Origin: Magnetococcales bacterium
GTDB taxonomy: Bacteria > Pseudomonadota > Magnetococcia > Magnetococcales > Magnetaquicoccaceae
Assembly: GCA_015232825.1 (NCBI GenBank)
Contig: JADFYY010000009.1
Location: 1-36,913, forward strand
Direction: 5' to 3'
Length of the DNA: 36,913 nucleotides
Both the position numbers and the translations under genes were made by a program. Positions 1 to 6,954 of the stretch are shown here, piece by piece; the stretch's first letter is position 1, and each line of letters begins with the position of its first letter. The notes below the pieces were generated by a model. The model was not told the DNA's origin and made no database searches. It was given only the letters and a program-made list of their open reading frames with translations.

Positions 1-1139
1 GTAACCGAGCGATAGCGTTGTTCGCACTCCGTAAATTGCAGAAAGTGTTCCTGACTCTTCTGGAAGGCCGCAATTGTCTCTTCAGCAAGCAATTTGATAC
101 GACTGCTATTTCTCAAAAAAATATGCAGATAGAGGGTTGCCATCATCGTAACAAACATCCCAACCATCAAAGCCGCGATTGGATACCACTCCTGAAAACC
201 GGAGTAAGCCATCAAATCCGCAGGGCGCATAACAAGACGCCACTGTTGATTGCCAATTTCCATCTCTTTGGCAAAATGGAACTGTTCATTTAGGACCATT
301 TCGGATGGAATATTTGGGTTGCCATATTTCTCCCGTATTCTTGAGAAGTGTTGATAAATCATACCTCTATCCATTTGATCAACTTCACCAAAGATAAACA
401 AATCGATTCCGCCGGGATGAGCAAAAATGGACTGAATGAAATTTTCAATAACAAACCAAAGTTCAGACCTACTCCGCACCAATCCCATAAAATTCTTTCG
501 TCTCTCCTCCACTGTGCTATTTTTTGTTTCACTTTGATAGACGGGAAGTAAAATATCCATATCATAAGGATGAGTGTCGTCATCATTATAATTATCATCC
601 CTATGCGTATGAACAATAACCTTGGAAACTCCTTCATCTCGAACTTGCTGAATTGCTTTGGTGAGTTGCTCCGAGATCAATTCATCTGGGGCCATGGCAT
701 AAACCATCTCCACAGACGGGAAAGAGTATTTAACGGGATATCGCTCCACGACCTTTTCTTCCAAAGAGCCAGCCGGGACTATAAAAGCAAAAGTGGGTTG
801 ATCCTCCTGACTCGCTTCACTGGGTTCCATCCCCACTTGACGGGGTAACCATTGAATCGCAACAACATTGTTTTTATCGCCAACAATCTCACCGACAAAA
901 CGATCAAATTCATCTTTATCTACTCTTTCAGAGGCATCAAAAAGACCTTTGACAGCTTTCAACTCATTAAATTTAAATTGAAGGCCCATTTCAATGGCGT
1001 GAGCATAACTGGATGCGTCCTTAATAAATTGCTTTTGGGATGAAATAATGCCTATCTGCTGCATGCTCCAGGCAAAAAATAGGGAACCGGACAGGCCAAA
1101 CAAGAAGACCACAAACAGAATCAACACTCTTTTTTGCAT
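1..1139 (-). CDS. CHASE-domain membrane sensor, 3' end cut by window edge
   Basis: This reading frame is missing from the ORF track because its stop lies outside the window. Reading leftwards from an ATG at 1139 (preceded by AAGGA) it stays open for about 379 codons. It has a membrane segment at about residues 5-27, then a long extracytoplasmic region that fits a CHASE ligand-binding domain, with a 'DILLPVY' stretch typical of CHASE. A second membrane segment follows at about 315-338, and the start of what looks like a PAS domain ('CEQRYRSV') at the edge. CHASE proteins carry a histidine kinase or GGDEF/EAL output beyond this point; the output here is unseen. The CHASE call is by pattern, not by search. 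The gene is divergent from the hydrolase gene at 1327 and is AT-richer than most of the window. Confidence 0.75.
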   Translation of the reverse strand, partial: MQKRVLILFVVFLFGLSGSLFFAWSMQQIGIISSQKQFIKDASSYAHAIEMGLQFKFNELKAVKGLFDASERVDKDEFDRFVGEIVGDKNNVVAIQWLPRQVGMEPSEASQEDQPTFAFIVPAGSLEEKVVERYPVKYSFPSVEMVYAMAPDELISEQLTKAIQQVRDEGVSKVIVHTHRDDNYNDDDTHPYDMDILLPVYQSETKNSTVEERRKNFMGLVRSRSELWFVIENFIQSIFAHPGGIDLFIFGEVDQMDRGMIYQHFSRIREKYGNPNIPSEMVLNEQFHFAKEMEIGNQQWRLVMRPADLMAYSGFQEWYPIAALMVGMFVTMMATLYLHIFLRNSSRIKLLAEETIAAFQKSQEHFLQFTECEQRYRSV

Positions 1140-1201
1140 CGTGTTTCCTTGAACCTGCATTATACAATATTTTAATGTGTTTATACGCTCCACACTAACA
1201 A

Positions 1202-1219
1202 AATGATTATCAAATCATT
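1202..1219. repeat. short inverted repeat in divergent promoter region
   Basis: AATGATT-ATCA-AATCATT is a 7-bp perfect inverted repeat with a 4-base spacer. It lies between the CHASE sensor gene and the hydrolase gene, about 40 bases upstream of a possible -35 box. It could be an operator or a chance AT-rich palindrome. It resembles only part of a Fur box. Confidence 0.3.
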
Positions 1220-1260
1220 CACATCAATGCAAGCATATAAATGATTTTTCCTGATTGAGT

Positions 1261-1288
1261 TTGACTATAAGAAATGCGATAGTATCGT
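1261..1288 (+). promoter_or_regulatory. possible sigma70 promoter of the hydrolase gene
   Basis: TTGACT, 16 bases, then TATCGT, about 40 bases upstream of the chosen ATG at 1327. The -35 is good and the -10 is weak. Inferred from sequence only. Confidence 0.35.
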
Positions 1289-1326
1289 TTCATTTATTAA
1301 CTGTTGAAAAACAAAAGGAGAGTAAA

Positions 1327-2226
1327 ATGAAAATAAAAATCGAGGTATTCACACTATTGGTCACTTTATTTTTTGTTCAGACTGCTTTCGCCGAACTGTC
1401 TAAGCTGGCGGATAATGTCTACACCTACGTCGATGTCAAGGATGCCTCACCCGCTCACAGTTTTGCAGCCAACGCTGGCATTATTATCGGACGAGATGGG
1501 GTTATGGTGGTTGACACATTGATTTCCGCCAAGGAGGGAAAACGTTTTCTGTCTGACATCCGCAAAATAACCAAAAAACCAATCAAATATGTCATCAACA
1601 CCCACGCTCACCTCGATCACGCCTTTGGCAACAGTGTTTTTGCCAAACAAGGGGCCACAGTGATCTCTCATGAAACCGAGCGGACCACACTAGCGACCAA
1701 GGGAGTCGAAATTCTTAACAGTGTTGGCAATTATGGTCTCAAGCCAGAAGATATGGCCGGGACAAAAATTGTGGTGCCAACCATGGCTTTCAGCGAAAAG
1801 CTGTTGATTGACCTAGGAGATGTAGAGATTCAACTCATTCGCTTTGCGCCATCCCATACCGCAGGCAGCGTGGTGGTCTACTTGCCAAAACATAAACTGC
1901 TCTTTGCTGGTGATATCCTCTTCACCGATTTTCACCCATTCCTCGCGGACGGCGACTTTAACGGTTGGTCCAAAACCATTGACAGTTTGCTTGCCATGGA
2001 TGTGGAACGGATCATCCCTGGTCACGGCCCCCTTTCATCGAAAAAAGATTTACAAGAAATGCAAGCCTATCTGACCCTATTCGATACCACAGCACGAGAA
2101 CTGGTTGCTCAAAACATGGATGCGGAGGCCATGACAGCCGAACTGGTCAAACGTCTGCCCAAACGCACCCTTGCGGAATGGATGATTGGCTACAACCTGA
2201 AAGCCCGTTACCTTGGAAAAAAGTGA
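1327..2226 (+). CDS. exported metallo-beta-lactamase-fold hydrolase
   Basis: A 299-residue protein starting at ATG 1327 behind AAAAGGAG; the ORF-track start at 1255 lacks such a site and would bury the signal peptide. Residues 1-22 are a signal peptide ending in TAFA, so it acts in the periplasm. The metal-binding motif H93-A-H95-L-D97-H98 is intact, and the later conserved positions are present: 'SHTAGS', 'FAGD' and 'GHG'. The fold is therefore a dinuclear-metal MBL hydrolase. It resembles the SoxH / quinoprotein-relay group of periplasmic MBL proteins more than glyoxalase II or true beta-lactamases, but the substrate cannot be read from sequence. It stands alone, divergent from the CHASE sensor. 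Confidence 0.88.
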   Translation: MKIKIEVFTLLVTLFFVQTAFAELSKLADNVYTYVDVKDASPAHSFAANAGIIIGRDGVMVVDTLISAKEGKRFLSDIRKITKKPIKYVINTHAHLDHAFGNSVFAKQGATVISHETERTTLATKGVEILNSVGNYGLKPEDMAGTKIVVPTMAFSEKLLIDLGDVEIQLIRFAPSHTAGSVVVYLPKHKLLFAGDILFTDFHPFLADGDFNGWSKTIDSLLAMDVERIIPGHGPLSSKKDLQEMQAYLTLFDTTARELVAQNMDAEAMTAELVKRLPKRTLAEWMIGYNLKARYLGKK

Positions 2227-2307
2227 CACCCTGGATTGTCAATCATTTGTAACCCCTTCTAGTCAATCAAGCACCTTCTCCACTTCAAAAAAATCATAAA
2301 AAATGGA

Positions 2308-2496
2308 ATGCTAGACTTCAGAGGGGGCGACTCATCGCCTCCTCTGAAAGTCATTGATCGTTTTGAAAAAGCCCTTCCCAAATGGGAAGATCTCGATTGG
2401 TTACGAATTTTGATAAAATTTTTACTCCCCGTTATCCAAAATTATCACCGTTTTAATGAAAGCATCGCTATGCTGTTATCAAGAAAAACCGGTTGA
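2308..2496 (+). CDS. uncertain 62-codon ORF upstream of ktrB
   Basis: A small ORF in the same frame as ktrB but separated from it by a stop at 2494-2496. The first third runs through two strong hairpins. The middle ('LRILIKFLLPVIQNY') is hydrophobic. No good ribosome binding site precedes the ATG. It may be a small membrane peptide, a leader peptide for ktrB, or noncoding. I do not recognise it. Confidence 0.25.
   Translation: MLDFRGGDSSPPLKVIDRFEKALPKWEDLDWLRILIKFLLPVIQNYHRFNESIAMLLSRKTG
2314..2389 (+). promoter_or_regulatory. structured leader with two hairpins upstream of ktrB
   Basis: The 327-base gap 2227-2553 holds a long near-perfect hairpin: left arm 2314-2330, loop CTCA, right arm 2335-2352, with one bulged base and one G-T pair. 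A second hairpin follows at 2374-2389 (CTTCCC-AAAT-GGGAAG). Neither is followed by a T-run, so neither is a simple intrinsic terminator for the hydrolase gene. They could be an RNA-level control element for the K+ transporter genes, or a processed repeat. The rest of the gap, apart from the small ORF, shows nothing clear. Confidence 0.4.
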
Positions 2497-2553
2497 ATGT
2501 AAAAAAAAGCTCAACCACCTCTATACACTTTATTTTAAAAAAGCGAACAAAAC

Positions 2554-3936
2554 ATGGCATCAGCAATCAATGAACTCTCTCTTGGTCGCATTGTGGTACT
2601 CTCCTTCATTTTTACCATTCTGACTGGAACACTGCTGTTGATGTTGCCCATCAGTCTCGTTTCAGGTCAGGAACCCGTTTCATGGATTGACGCCCTTTTT
2701 ACCTCGGCCTCGGCGGTATGTGTGACTGGCTTGACGGTACGGGATACAGGCACCACCTTTTCTCTTTTTGGTCAGGGTGTGATCCTGGGATTGATTCAAG
2801 TGGGTGGGTTGGGATTTCTTACTTTATCCACCTTCTTCATCACCCATTTTCAGTTGCGAAAAAATGGGATAAGTCTGCAGCACCGACAACTTTTAGAGAT
2901 ATCTCATGGCTCAGTGGATGCCATTCATCCCAGACAACTGTTGAAAGCCATTCTTCTGTTCACCTTCCTGGTGGAACTTCTCGGTATTGGACTGCTTTTC
3001 TTACGTTTTTCCGAAATCATGCCGGTTCCAGAAGCGATATGGTTTGCATTGTTTCATGCCATCTCCGCATTTTGCAACGCCGGGTTTGGTCTTTACGCCG
3101 ACAGTCTCATGACGTTTCGTGGCGACCTATTGGTCAATGGCACCGTTATGGGATTAATCATTCTAGGAGGATTGGGGTTTCTGGTTGTGGCAGATGTTTG
3201 GAAACGTCTACGCGCTACGGCCCGTCGTCAAAGAGGCGTGCTTTCTCTCCATTCCAGACTGGTACTGCGCACGACACTTTTTTTAATTCTTGTTGGCATG
3301 TTGCCTTTCATTCTGCTGGAATGGAACGGCTCAGCAATGGGTGAAAAATCAGGAGCTGTGTTGCTTGAAAGCCTCTTTCTTTCGGTCACCAGTCGAACCG
3401 CCGGTTTCAATACGGTAGACACCGCTCTGCTGACTGGTCCAACCCTGTTTCTGGTCATCCTGTTGATGGCAATCGGCGGTTCTCCCGGTTCCACGGCAGG
3501 GGGCATGAAAACAACGACCGCTGCCGTTTGTTATGCCTTGTTGCATTCCAAGGCCCGCAACCGGCCACGGGTAGAATGTCTTGAACGCACCGTCCCAGAA
3601 GAAACGGTCAATAAAGCCATGCTCGTGGTCACCGGATATGTTCTGTCAATCGTTATTGGCGTCTTTCTGCTGCAAGTGACCGAGGCTGGCAAACTGCCCT
3701 TCGGTAAAACCGAAAGCAATCTTTTTCTAGGCCAGCTCTTTGAAGTGGTTTCCGCATTAGGGACCGTAGGCTTATCAACCGGCGTAACGACTACCCTTTC
3801 CACCAGCGGAAAGGTTGTTATCAGCCTGCTCATGTTCATAGGTCGCATCGGCCCTTTGTTGGCGGCTAGTGCGGTAATCGGCAAAACATCCAAAATAAAC
3901 TATACATTTACAGAAGAGAACGTCAATATTGGCTAG
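2554..3936 (+). CDS. ktrB: KtrB/TrkH-family potassium channel subunit
   Basis: A 460-residue inner-membrane protein, the usual size of KtrB (TrkH is longer). It follows the four-fold M1-P-M2 plan with recognisable filter segments: 'SAVCVTGLTV', 'AFCNAGFG', 'SRTAGFNT' and 'ALGTVGLSTG'. The C-terminus has the typical 'MFIGRIGPL'. It forms the ion-conducting dimer of a Na+/H+-linked K+ uptake system that needs a cytosolic RCK ring. The partner ktrA starts 11 bases downstream. The ATG at 2554 begins just before membrane segment 1 as in the family, though its ribosome binding site is poor. Next to it lies the whole kdp locus, so constitutive and inducible K+ uptake are side by side. Confidence 0.95.
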   Translation: MASAINELSLGRIVVLSFIFTILTGTLLLMLPISLVSGQEPVSWIDALFTSASAVCVTGLTVRDTGTTFSLFGQGVILGLIQVGGLGFLTLSTFFITHFQLRKNGISLQHRQLLEISHGSVDAIHPRQLLKAILLFTFLVELLGIGLLFLRFSEIMPVPEAIWFALFHAISAFCNAGFGLYADSLMTFRGDLLVNGTVMGLIILGGLGFLVVADVWKRLRATARRQRGVLSLHSRLVLRTTLFLILVGMLPFILLEWNGSAMGEKSGAVLLESLFLSVTSRTAGFNTVDTALLTGPTLFLVILLMAIGGSPGSTAGGMKTTTAAVCYALLHSKARNRPRVECLERTVPEETVNKAMLVVTGYVLSIVIGVFLLQVTEAGKLPFGKTESNLFLGQLFEVVSALGTVGLSTGVTTTLSTSGKVVISLLMFIGRIGPLLAASAVIGKTSKINYTFTEENVNIG

Positions 3937-3947
3937 GGAGAAAAATC

Positions 3948-4658
3948 ATGTCACACTCTTTTCTTGTTGTCGGTCTGGGAACTTTTGGCAGTCGGGTGGC
4001 CAAGGCATTGATCGAAGAGGGCGCGTATGTATTGGCTGTTGACCGGGATGAAGAGCGGGTCAATCTGATCCGAGACAATGCTTCGAAAGCAGTCTGTTGT
4101 GATGCTGTCAATGCTGAAGCCATGCGAGCGGTAGGGGCTTTTGAGGTGGACACTGCCATAGTGGCCTTACGCAATCATTTTGATGCCACGGTACTGGTCA
4201 CACATGCCTTACGCAAACATGGCATCAAGCATCTTTTGGTCCAAGTAGACAACGAACATGAGGCCGAGGCAATCCAAACCTTTGGGGCCATTGAAGTCAT
4301 ATTTCCACCTCGTGACATGGCACTGCGTATTGCCAAACGATTGATTCATCCCGACTTAGCTGAGAGCGTTCCACTCGGACACAACGTAGCCATCATCGAC
4401 ATCCCCTGCCCAACCAGCTTTATCGGGCGGTCCATCAGCAATCTGGAATTGCGGACAATCTATGGCGTCAATCTAATCGGCATTCGCCATGAGACGCAGA
4501 GCAGACACACAAAGGATAATCTAAGCATCAATCCAGCTCCAGACACCCAACTTCGCGGAGAGGACAGTCTAATCCTGTTGGGAACACTGGAACAGCTTAC
4601 CAAAGTAAAAGGATTGAACAACGGACGTTCGGATAACAAAAATCCATCGAGACACTGA
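3948..4658 (+). CDS. ktrA: KtrA/TrkA-family RCK gating subunit
   Basis: A 236-residue cytosolic protein with one RCK_N Rossmann domain ('VVGLGTFGSRVAKAL', acidic 'AVDRDE' at the end of beta-2) and a C-terminal RCK_C (TrkA-C) domain from about residue 140. A single RCK unit of this size is typical of KtrA rather than the double-length E. coli TrkA. It binds adenine nucleotides and gates KtrB. AGGGAG precedes the ATG, and the gene follows ktrB by 11 bases, so the two are co-transcribed. A terminator follows. Confidence 0.95.
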   Translation: MSHSFLVVGLGTFGSRVAKALIEEGAYVLAVDRDEERVNLIRDNASKAVCCDAVNAEAMRAVGAFEVDTAIVALRNHFDATVLVTHALRKHGIKHLLVQVDNEHEAEAIQTFGAIEVIFPPRDMALRIAKRLIHPDLAESVPLGHNVAIIDIPCPTSFIGRSISNLELRTIYGVNLIGIRHETQSRHTKDNLSINPAPDTQLRGEDSLILLGTLEQLTKVKGLNNGRSDNKNPSRH

Positions 4659-4674
4659 TAAAACATCCACTACT

Positions 4675-4724
4675 GACGGCATCTGCATCCCAATGATGCA
4701 TGATTCCGTCACCCCCCTTTTTTT
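4675..4724 (+). terminator. intrinsic terminator after ktrA
   Basis: Two stacked stems, GACGG/CCGTC outside and TGCAT/ATGCA inside with an internal loop between them, followed by C6 and T7. It closes the ktrBA unit. The T-run merges with the putative KdpE box. Confidence 0.65.
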
Positions 4725-4738
4725 ATACAATTTTTATC
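4722..4738 (+). promoter_or_regulatory. putative KdpE-binding site
   Basis: TTTATA-CAATT-TTTATC is two T-rich direct half-sites 5 bases apart. As I recall it, the E. coli kdpFABC operator has the same arrangement (TTTATA-N5-TTTACA). Its centre lies about 69 bases upstream of the inferred start of transcription, close to the E. coli position. A KdpE is encoded at the end of this operon, so autoregulation by KdpDE is the natural reading. Confidence 0.55.
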
Positions 4739-4764
4739 TCTGCGATCCCTCTATTTTCCCTATT

Positions 4765-4792
4765 TTGATAACTGTTTATCTACACTTACTGT
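4765..4792 (+). promoter_or_regulatory. possible kdp promoter
   Basis: TTGATA, 16 bases, TACTGT. A weak -10 is expected for an activator-dependent promoter. It lies between the putative KdpE box and the first small ORF. Confidence 0.4.
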
Positions 4793-4825
4793 CCATAAAT
4801 CAATTCCATCCTTAAAGGAGCGATC

Positions 4826-4915
4826 ATGGACATTTTCTATCTTTCCCTGGCTATCGGATTTTTCGCTGTCACCGCCGCCATGGTTAAACGATTCGATAAA
4901 CTCAGGAGACGATGA
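4826..4915 (+). CDS. 29-residue membrane microprotein at head of kdp operon
   Basis: Too short for the ORF track. It starts at ATG 4826 with an excellent AAAGGAG site. One hydrophobic helix (about residues 3-19) is followed by a strongly basic tail ending KLRRR, so the C-terminus should lie in the cytoplasm. Its stop TGA abuts the kdpF ATG. Similar very small one-helix proteins precede kdpF in many bacterial kdp operons (recollection, not a search). The function is unknown; a role in assembling or stabilising the Kdp complex is inference. Confidence 0.65.
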   Translation: MDIFYLSLAIGFFAVTAAMVKRFDKLRRR

Positions 4916-5008
4916 ATGAACCCACTCTATATAATCGGTCTAATTGTGACATTTGCTCTGTTTATCTACCTGATTATCGTCCTGTTTTTACCGGAGAAAT
5001 TCTCATGA
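4916..5008 (+). CDS. kdpF: KdpF, small subunit of K+-transporting ATPase
   Basis: A 30-residue single-helix protein starting 'MNPLYIIGLIV' and ending 'LPEKFS', the size and shape of KdpF, which stabilises the KdpABC complex in the inner membrane. ORF-track entry 4912-5187 is in another frame over this part and gives a polar peptide, so I reject it here. CAGGAG precedes the start inside the upstream microprotein gene. The stop overlaps the next ATG as ATGA. Confidence 0.8.
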   Translation: MNPLYIIGLIVTFALFIYLIIVLFLPEKFS

Positions 5009-5187
5009 ATCCTGACAAGCACAAAACATGCTGCATTGTTTTGTTAGCCATTACGTTTCTGTCATGGCCAACCGCTTACTTCGTCACAAATACCAAAATA
5101 TTTGTTTTGAAAGACCAGCGAAGCAAACCATTTCGCCTCGGTATCGACCCAGATTATCCACCATTTTCTCGGAAAATCGTCCCATGA
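5005..5187 (+). CDS. 60-residue extra ORF between kdpF and kdpA
   Basis: It starts at ATG 5005, overlapping the kdpF stop (ATGA), and stops by overlapping the kdpA start (ATGA at 5184), so all three are arranged for translational coupling. It has one hydrophobic stretch ('CCIVLLAITFLSW') that could be a membrane anchor or uncleaved signal. The tail reads 'FRLGIDPDYPPF', which resembles the first strand of solute-binding protein family 3 domains, but the protein ends right after it. The standard kdp operon has no such gene. It may be a real small subunit, a relic of a sensor or binding protein, or a coupling leader. I cannot assign a function. Confidence 0.5.
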   Translation: MNPDKHKTCCIVLLAITFLSWPTAYFVTNTKIFVLKDQRSKPFRLGIDPDYPPFSRKIVP

Positions 5188-6941
5188 CTACCAATGGCAT
5201 CCTTCAACTTTTGTGCTATTTTGTCGTTCTGCTTCTGTTGGCATGGCCTCTTGGAGGATTCATAGCCAAGATTTATGCCCCACAACTGCCCCAATCGTTT
5301 CGTTGGCTGGTTCACTTGGAACGTGGAATCTATCGTCTGTGCGGCATACGCCCGCAAGAAGAGATGTCCTGGACCCGTTATGCCCATACGGTACTGATAT
5401 TCAACCTACTCGGACTATTGGCGGTATACGCCCTGCAAAGGTTACAGGCTTGGCTGCCGATCAATCCCCAAGAAATGATCGGAGTGCCTCCAGATCTATC
5501 GTTCAATACCGCTGTCAGTTTTGCCAGCAACACCAACTGGCAGGCCTATGGGGGCGAGACAACCCTTTCCTATCTGACCCAAATGATCGGATTGACAGTG
5601 CAGAATTTTGTCTCGGCTGCGACTGGAATGGCCGTACTGGCCGCTTTAATGCGAGGCTTTACCAGCCGGGAGGCGAGTGGCATCGGCAATTTCTGGGTGG
5701 ATATGGTACGTTCAACCCTTTATGTACTGATGCCATTGAGTCTCGTGCTGGCATTGATGCTTGCCAGTCAAGGCGTGGTACAGACCTTTTCTCCCTCCCA
5801 GAGCATTCATTTAATCCAGCCTGTCGATTACGACAGTTCCGCCGAAAAGAAAACCGCCACCGAGCAGGTCATTGCCATGGGGCCTGCGGCTTCCCAGGTA
5901 GCCATCAAACAACTGGGGACAAACGGCGGCGGATTCTTCAATATCAACTCTGCCCACCCCCTGGAAAATCCCACGCCTCTGTCCAATTTTATGGAACTGT
6001 TGGCCATTCTACTGATTCCAGCGGCCCTCTGCATCACCTTTGGAAAATTCGTTGGGGATATCAGACAAGGTGGTGCGATTCTAGCGGCCATGCTGATCGT
6101 CTTTATTGGGCTACTATCGGTATGTGTCTGGTCTGAACAAGCCGGAAATCCGTTGTTTGACCGCTTAGGTTTGGCAACACAGGCCTCAGATCAATCCCCT
6201 GGCGGAAATATGGAGGGCAAAGAGAGCCGTTTCGGCATTGTCAATTCGACACTTTGGGCCACGGCCACAACGGCTGCGTCCAATGGTTCGGTCAACGCCA
6301 TGCACGACTCGTTCACCCCATTGGGCGGTTTGGTACCCATATGGATGATGCAGTTGGGAGAGGTGATCTTTGGTGGCGTCGGGTCAGGTTTGTATGGCAT
6401 GATCGTTTTTGCCATCGTAGGCGTTTTCGTTGCTGGACTGATGATTGGTCGCACCCCAGAATACCTGGGAAAAAAAATCGAGGCCTTTGAGATGAAAATG
6501 GCTGCAGTCGCCATACTCACCCCGTGTCTGACGGTATTGCTGGGTACAGCGATAGCCGTGGTGAGTGAAGTCGGATTGGCTGGTATCGCCAATCCTGGTA
6601 TTCACGGCTTTTCGGAAATCCTTTATGCCTTTTCGTCGGCAGGAAACAATAATGGCAGCGCGTTTGGCGGTTTGTCGGCAAACACTCCCTTCTACAACAC
6701 CCTGTTGGGTATTGCCATGCTGTTGGCTCGCTACTGGGTGATTGTACCAGTATTGGCCATAGCTGGTTCGTTGGCTGCCAAAAAAAGCATTCCTCCCACT
6801 GCCGGAACCTTGCCAACTCATACTCCATTGTTCGTGATTCTACTGATCGGAACCGTGATTGTGGTCGGCGCGTTGACGTTTCTGCCCGCGCTTGCCTTGG
6901 GTCCAATTGTGGAACATGTACAAATGATCCATGGACGCTAA
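5184..6941 (+). CDS. kdpA: KdpA, K+-translocating subunit
   Basis: A 585-residue polytopic protein (E. coli KdpA is 557). I start at ATG 5184 ('[10 protein letters not shown]'), in ATGA overlap with the upstream ORF; the track's start at 5028 would add a basic non-membrane tail. Signature stretches are '[14 protein letters not shown]', '[14 protein letters not shown]', '[11 protein letters not shown]' and '[12 protein letters not shown]', belonging to the four selectivity-filter repeats of this KtrB-like channel subunit. It takes K+ from the periplasm and passes it to KdpB. kdpB follows within a few bases. Confidence 0.97.
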   Translation: MTTNGILQLLCYFVVLLLLAWPLGGFIAKIYAPQLPQSFRWLVHLERGIYRLCGIRPQEEMSWTRYAHTVLIFNLLGLLAVYALQRLQAWLPINPQEMIGVPPDLSFNTAVSFASNTNWQAYGGETTLSYLTQMIGLTVQNFVSAATGMAVLAALMRGFTSREASGIGNFWVDMVRSTLYVLMPLSLVLALMLASQGVVQTFSPSQSIHLIQPVDYDSSAEKKTATEQVIAMGPAASQVAIKQLGTNGGGFFNINSAHPLENPTPLSNFMELLAILLIPAALCITFGKFVGDIRQGGAILAAMLIVFIGLLSVCVWSEQAGNPLFDRLGLATQASDQSPGGNMEGKESRFGIVNSTLWATATTAASNGSVNAMHDSFTPLGGLVPIWMMQLGEVIFGGVGSGLYGMIVFAIVGVFVAGLMIGRTPEYLGKKIEAFEMKMAAVAILTPCLTVLLGTAIAVVSEVGLAGIANPGIHGFSEILYAFSSAGNNNGSAFGGLSANTPFYNTLLGIAMLLARYWVIVPVLAIAGSLAAKKSIPPTAGTLPTHTPLFVILLIGTVIVVGALTFLPALALGPIVEHVQMIHGR

Positions 6942-6954
6942 AGGAGCCATAGAA

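Noticed and set aside
1198-1216. Fur box in the CHASE/hydrolase intergenic region
   Set aside because: Only the core TGATTATCA resembles the consensus; the second half matches poorly.
2718-3344. 208-codon ORF inside ktrB
   Set aside because: Overlaps a clearly real channel gene in another frame and its translation has no family features.
5028-5183. Longer N-terminus for KdpA from the ORF track
   Set aside because: Adds about 52 basic, non-membrane residues; ATG 5184 gives the normal KdpA start and an ATGA overlap.
5213-6136. 307-codon ORF inside kdpA
   Set aside because: Shadow of kdpA; Arg/Ser/Gln-rich nonsense translation.
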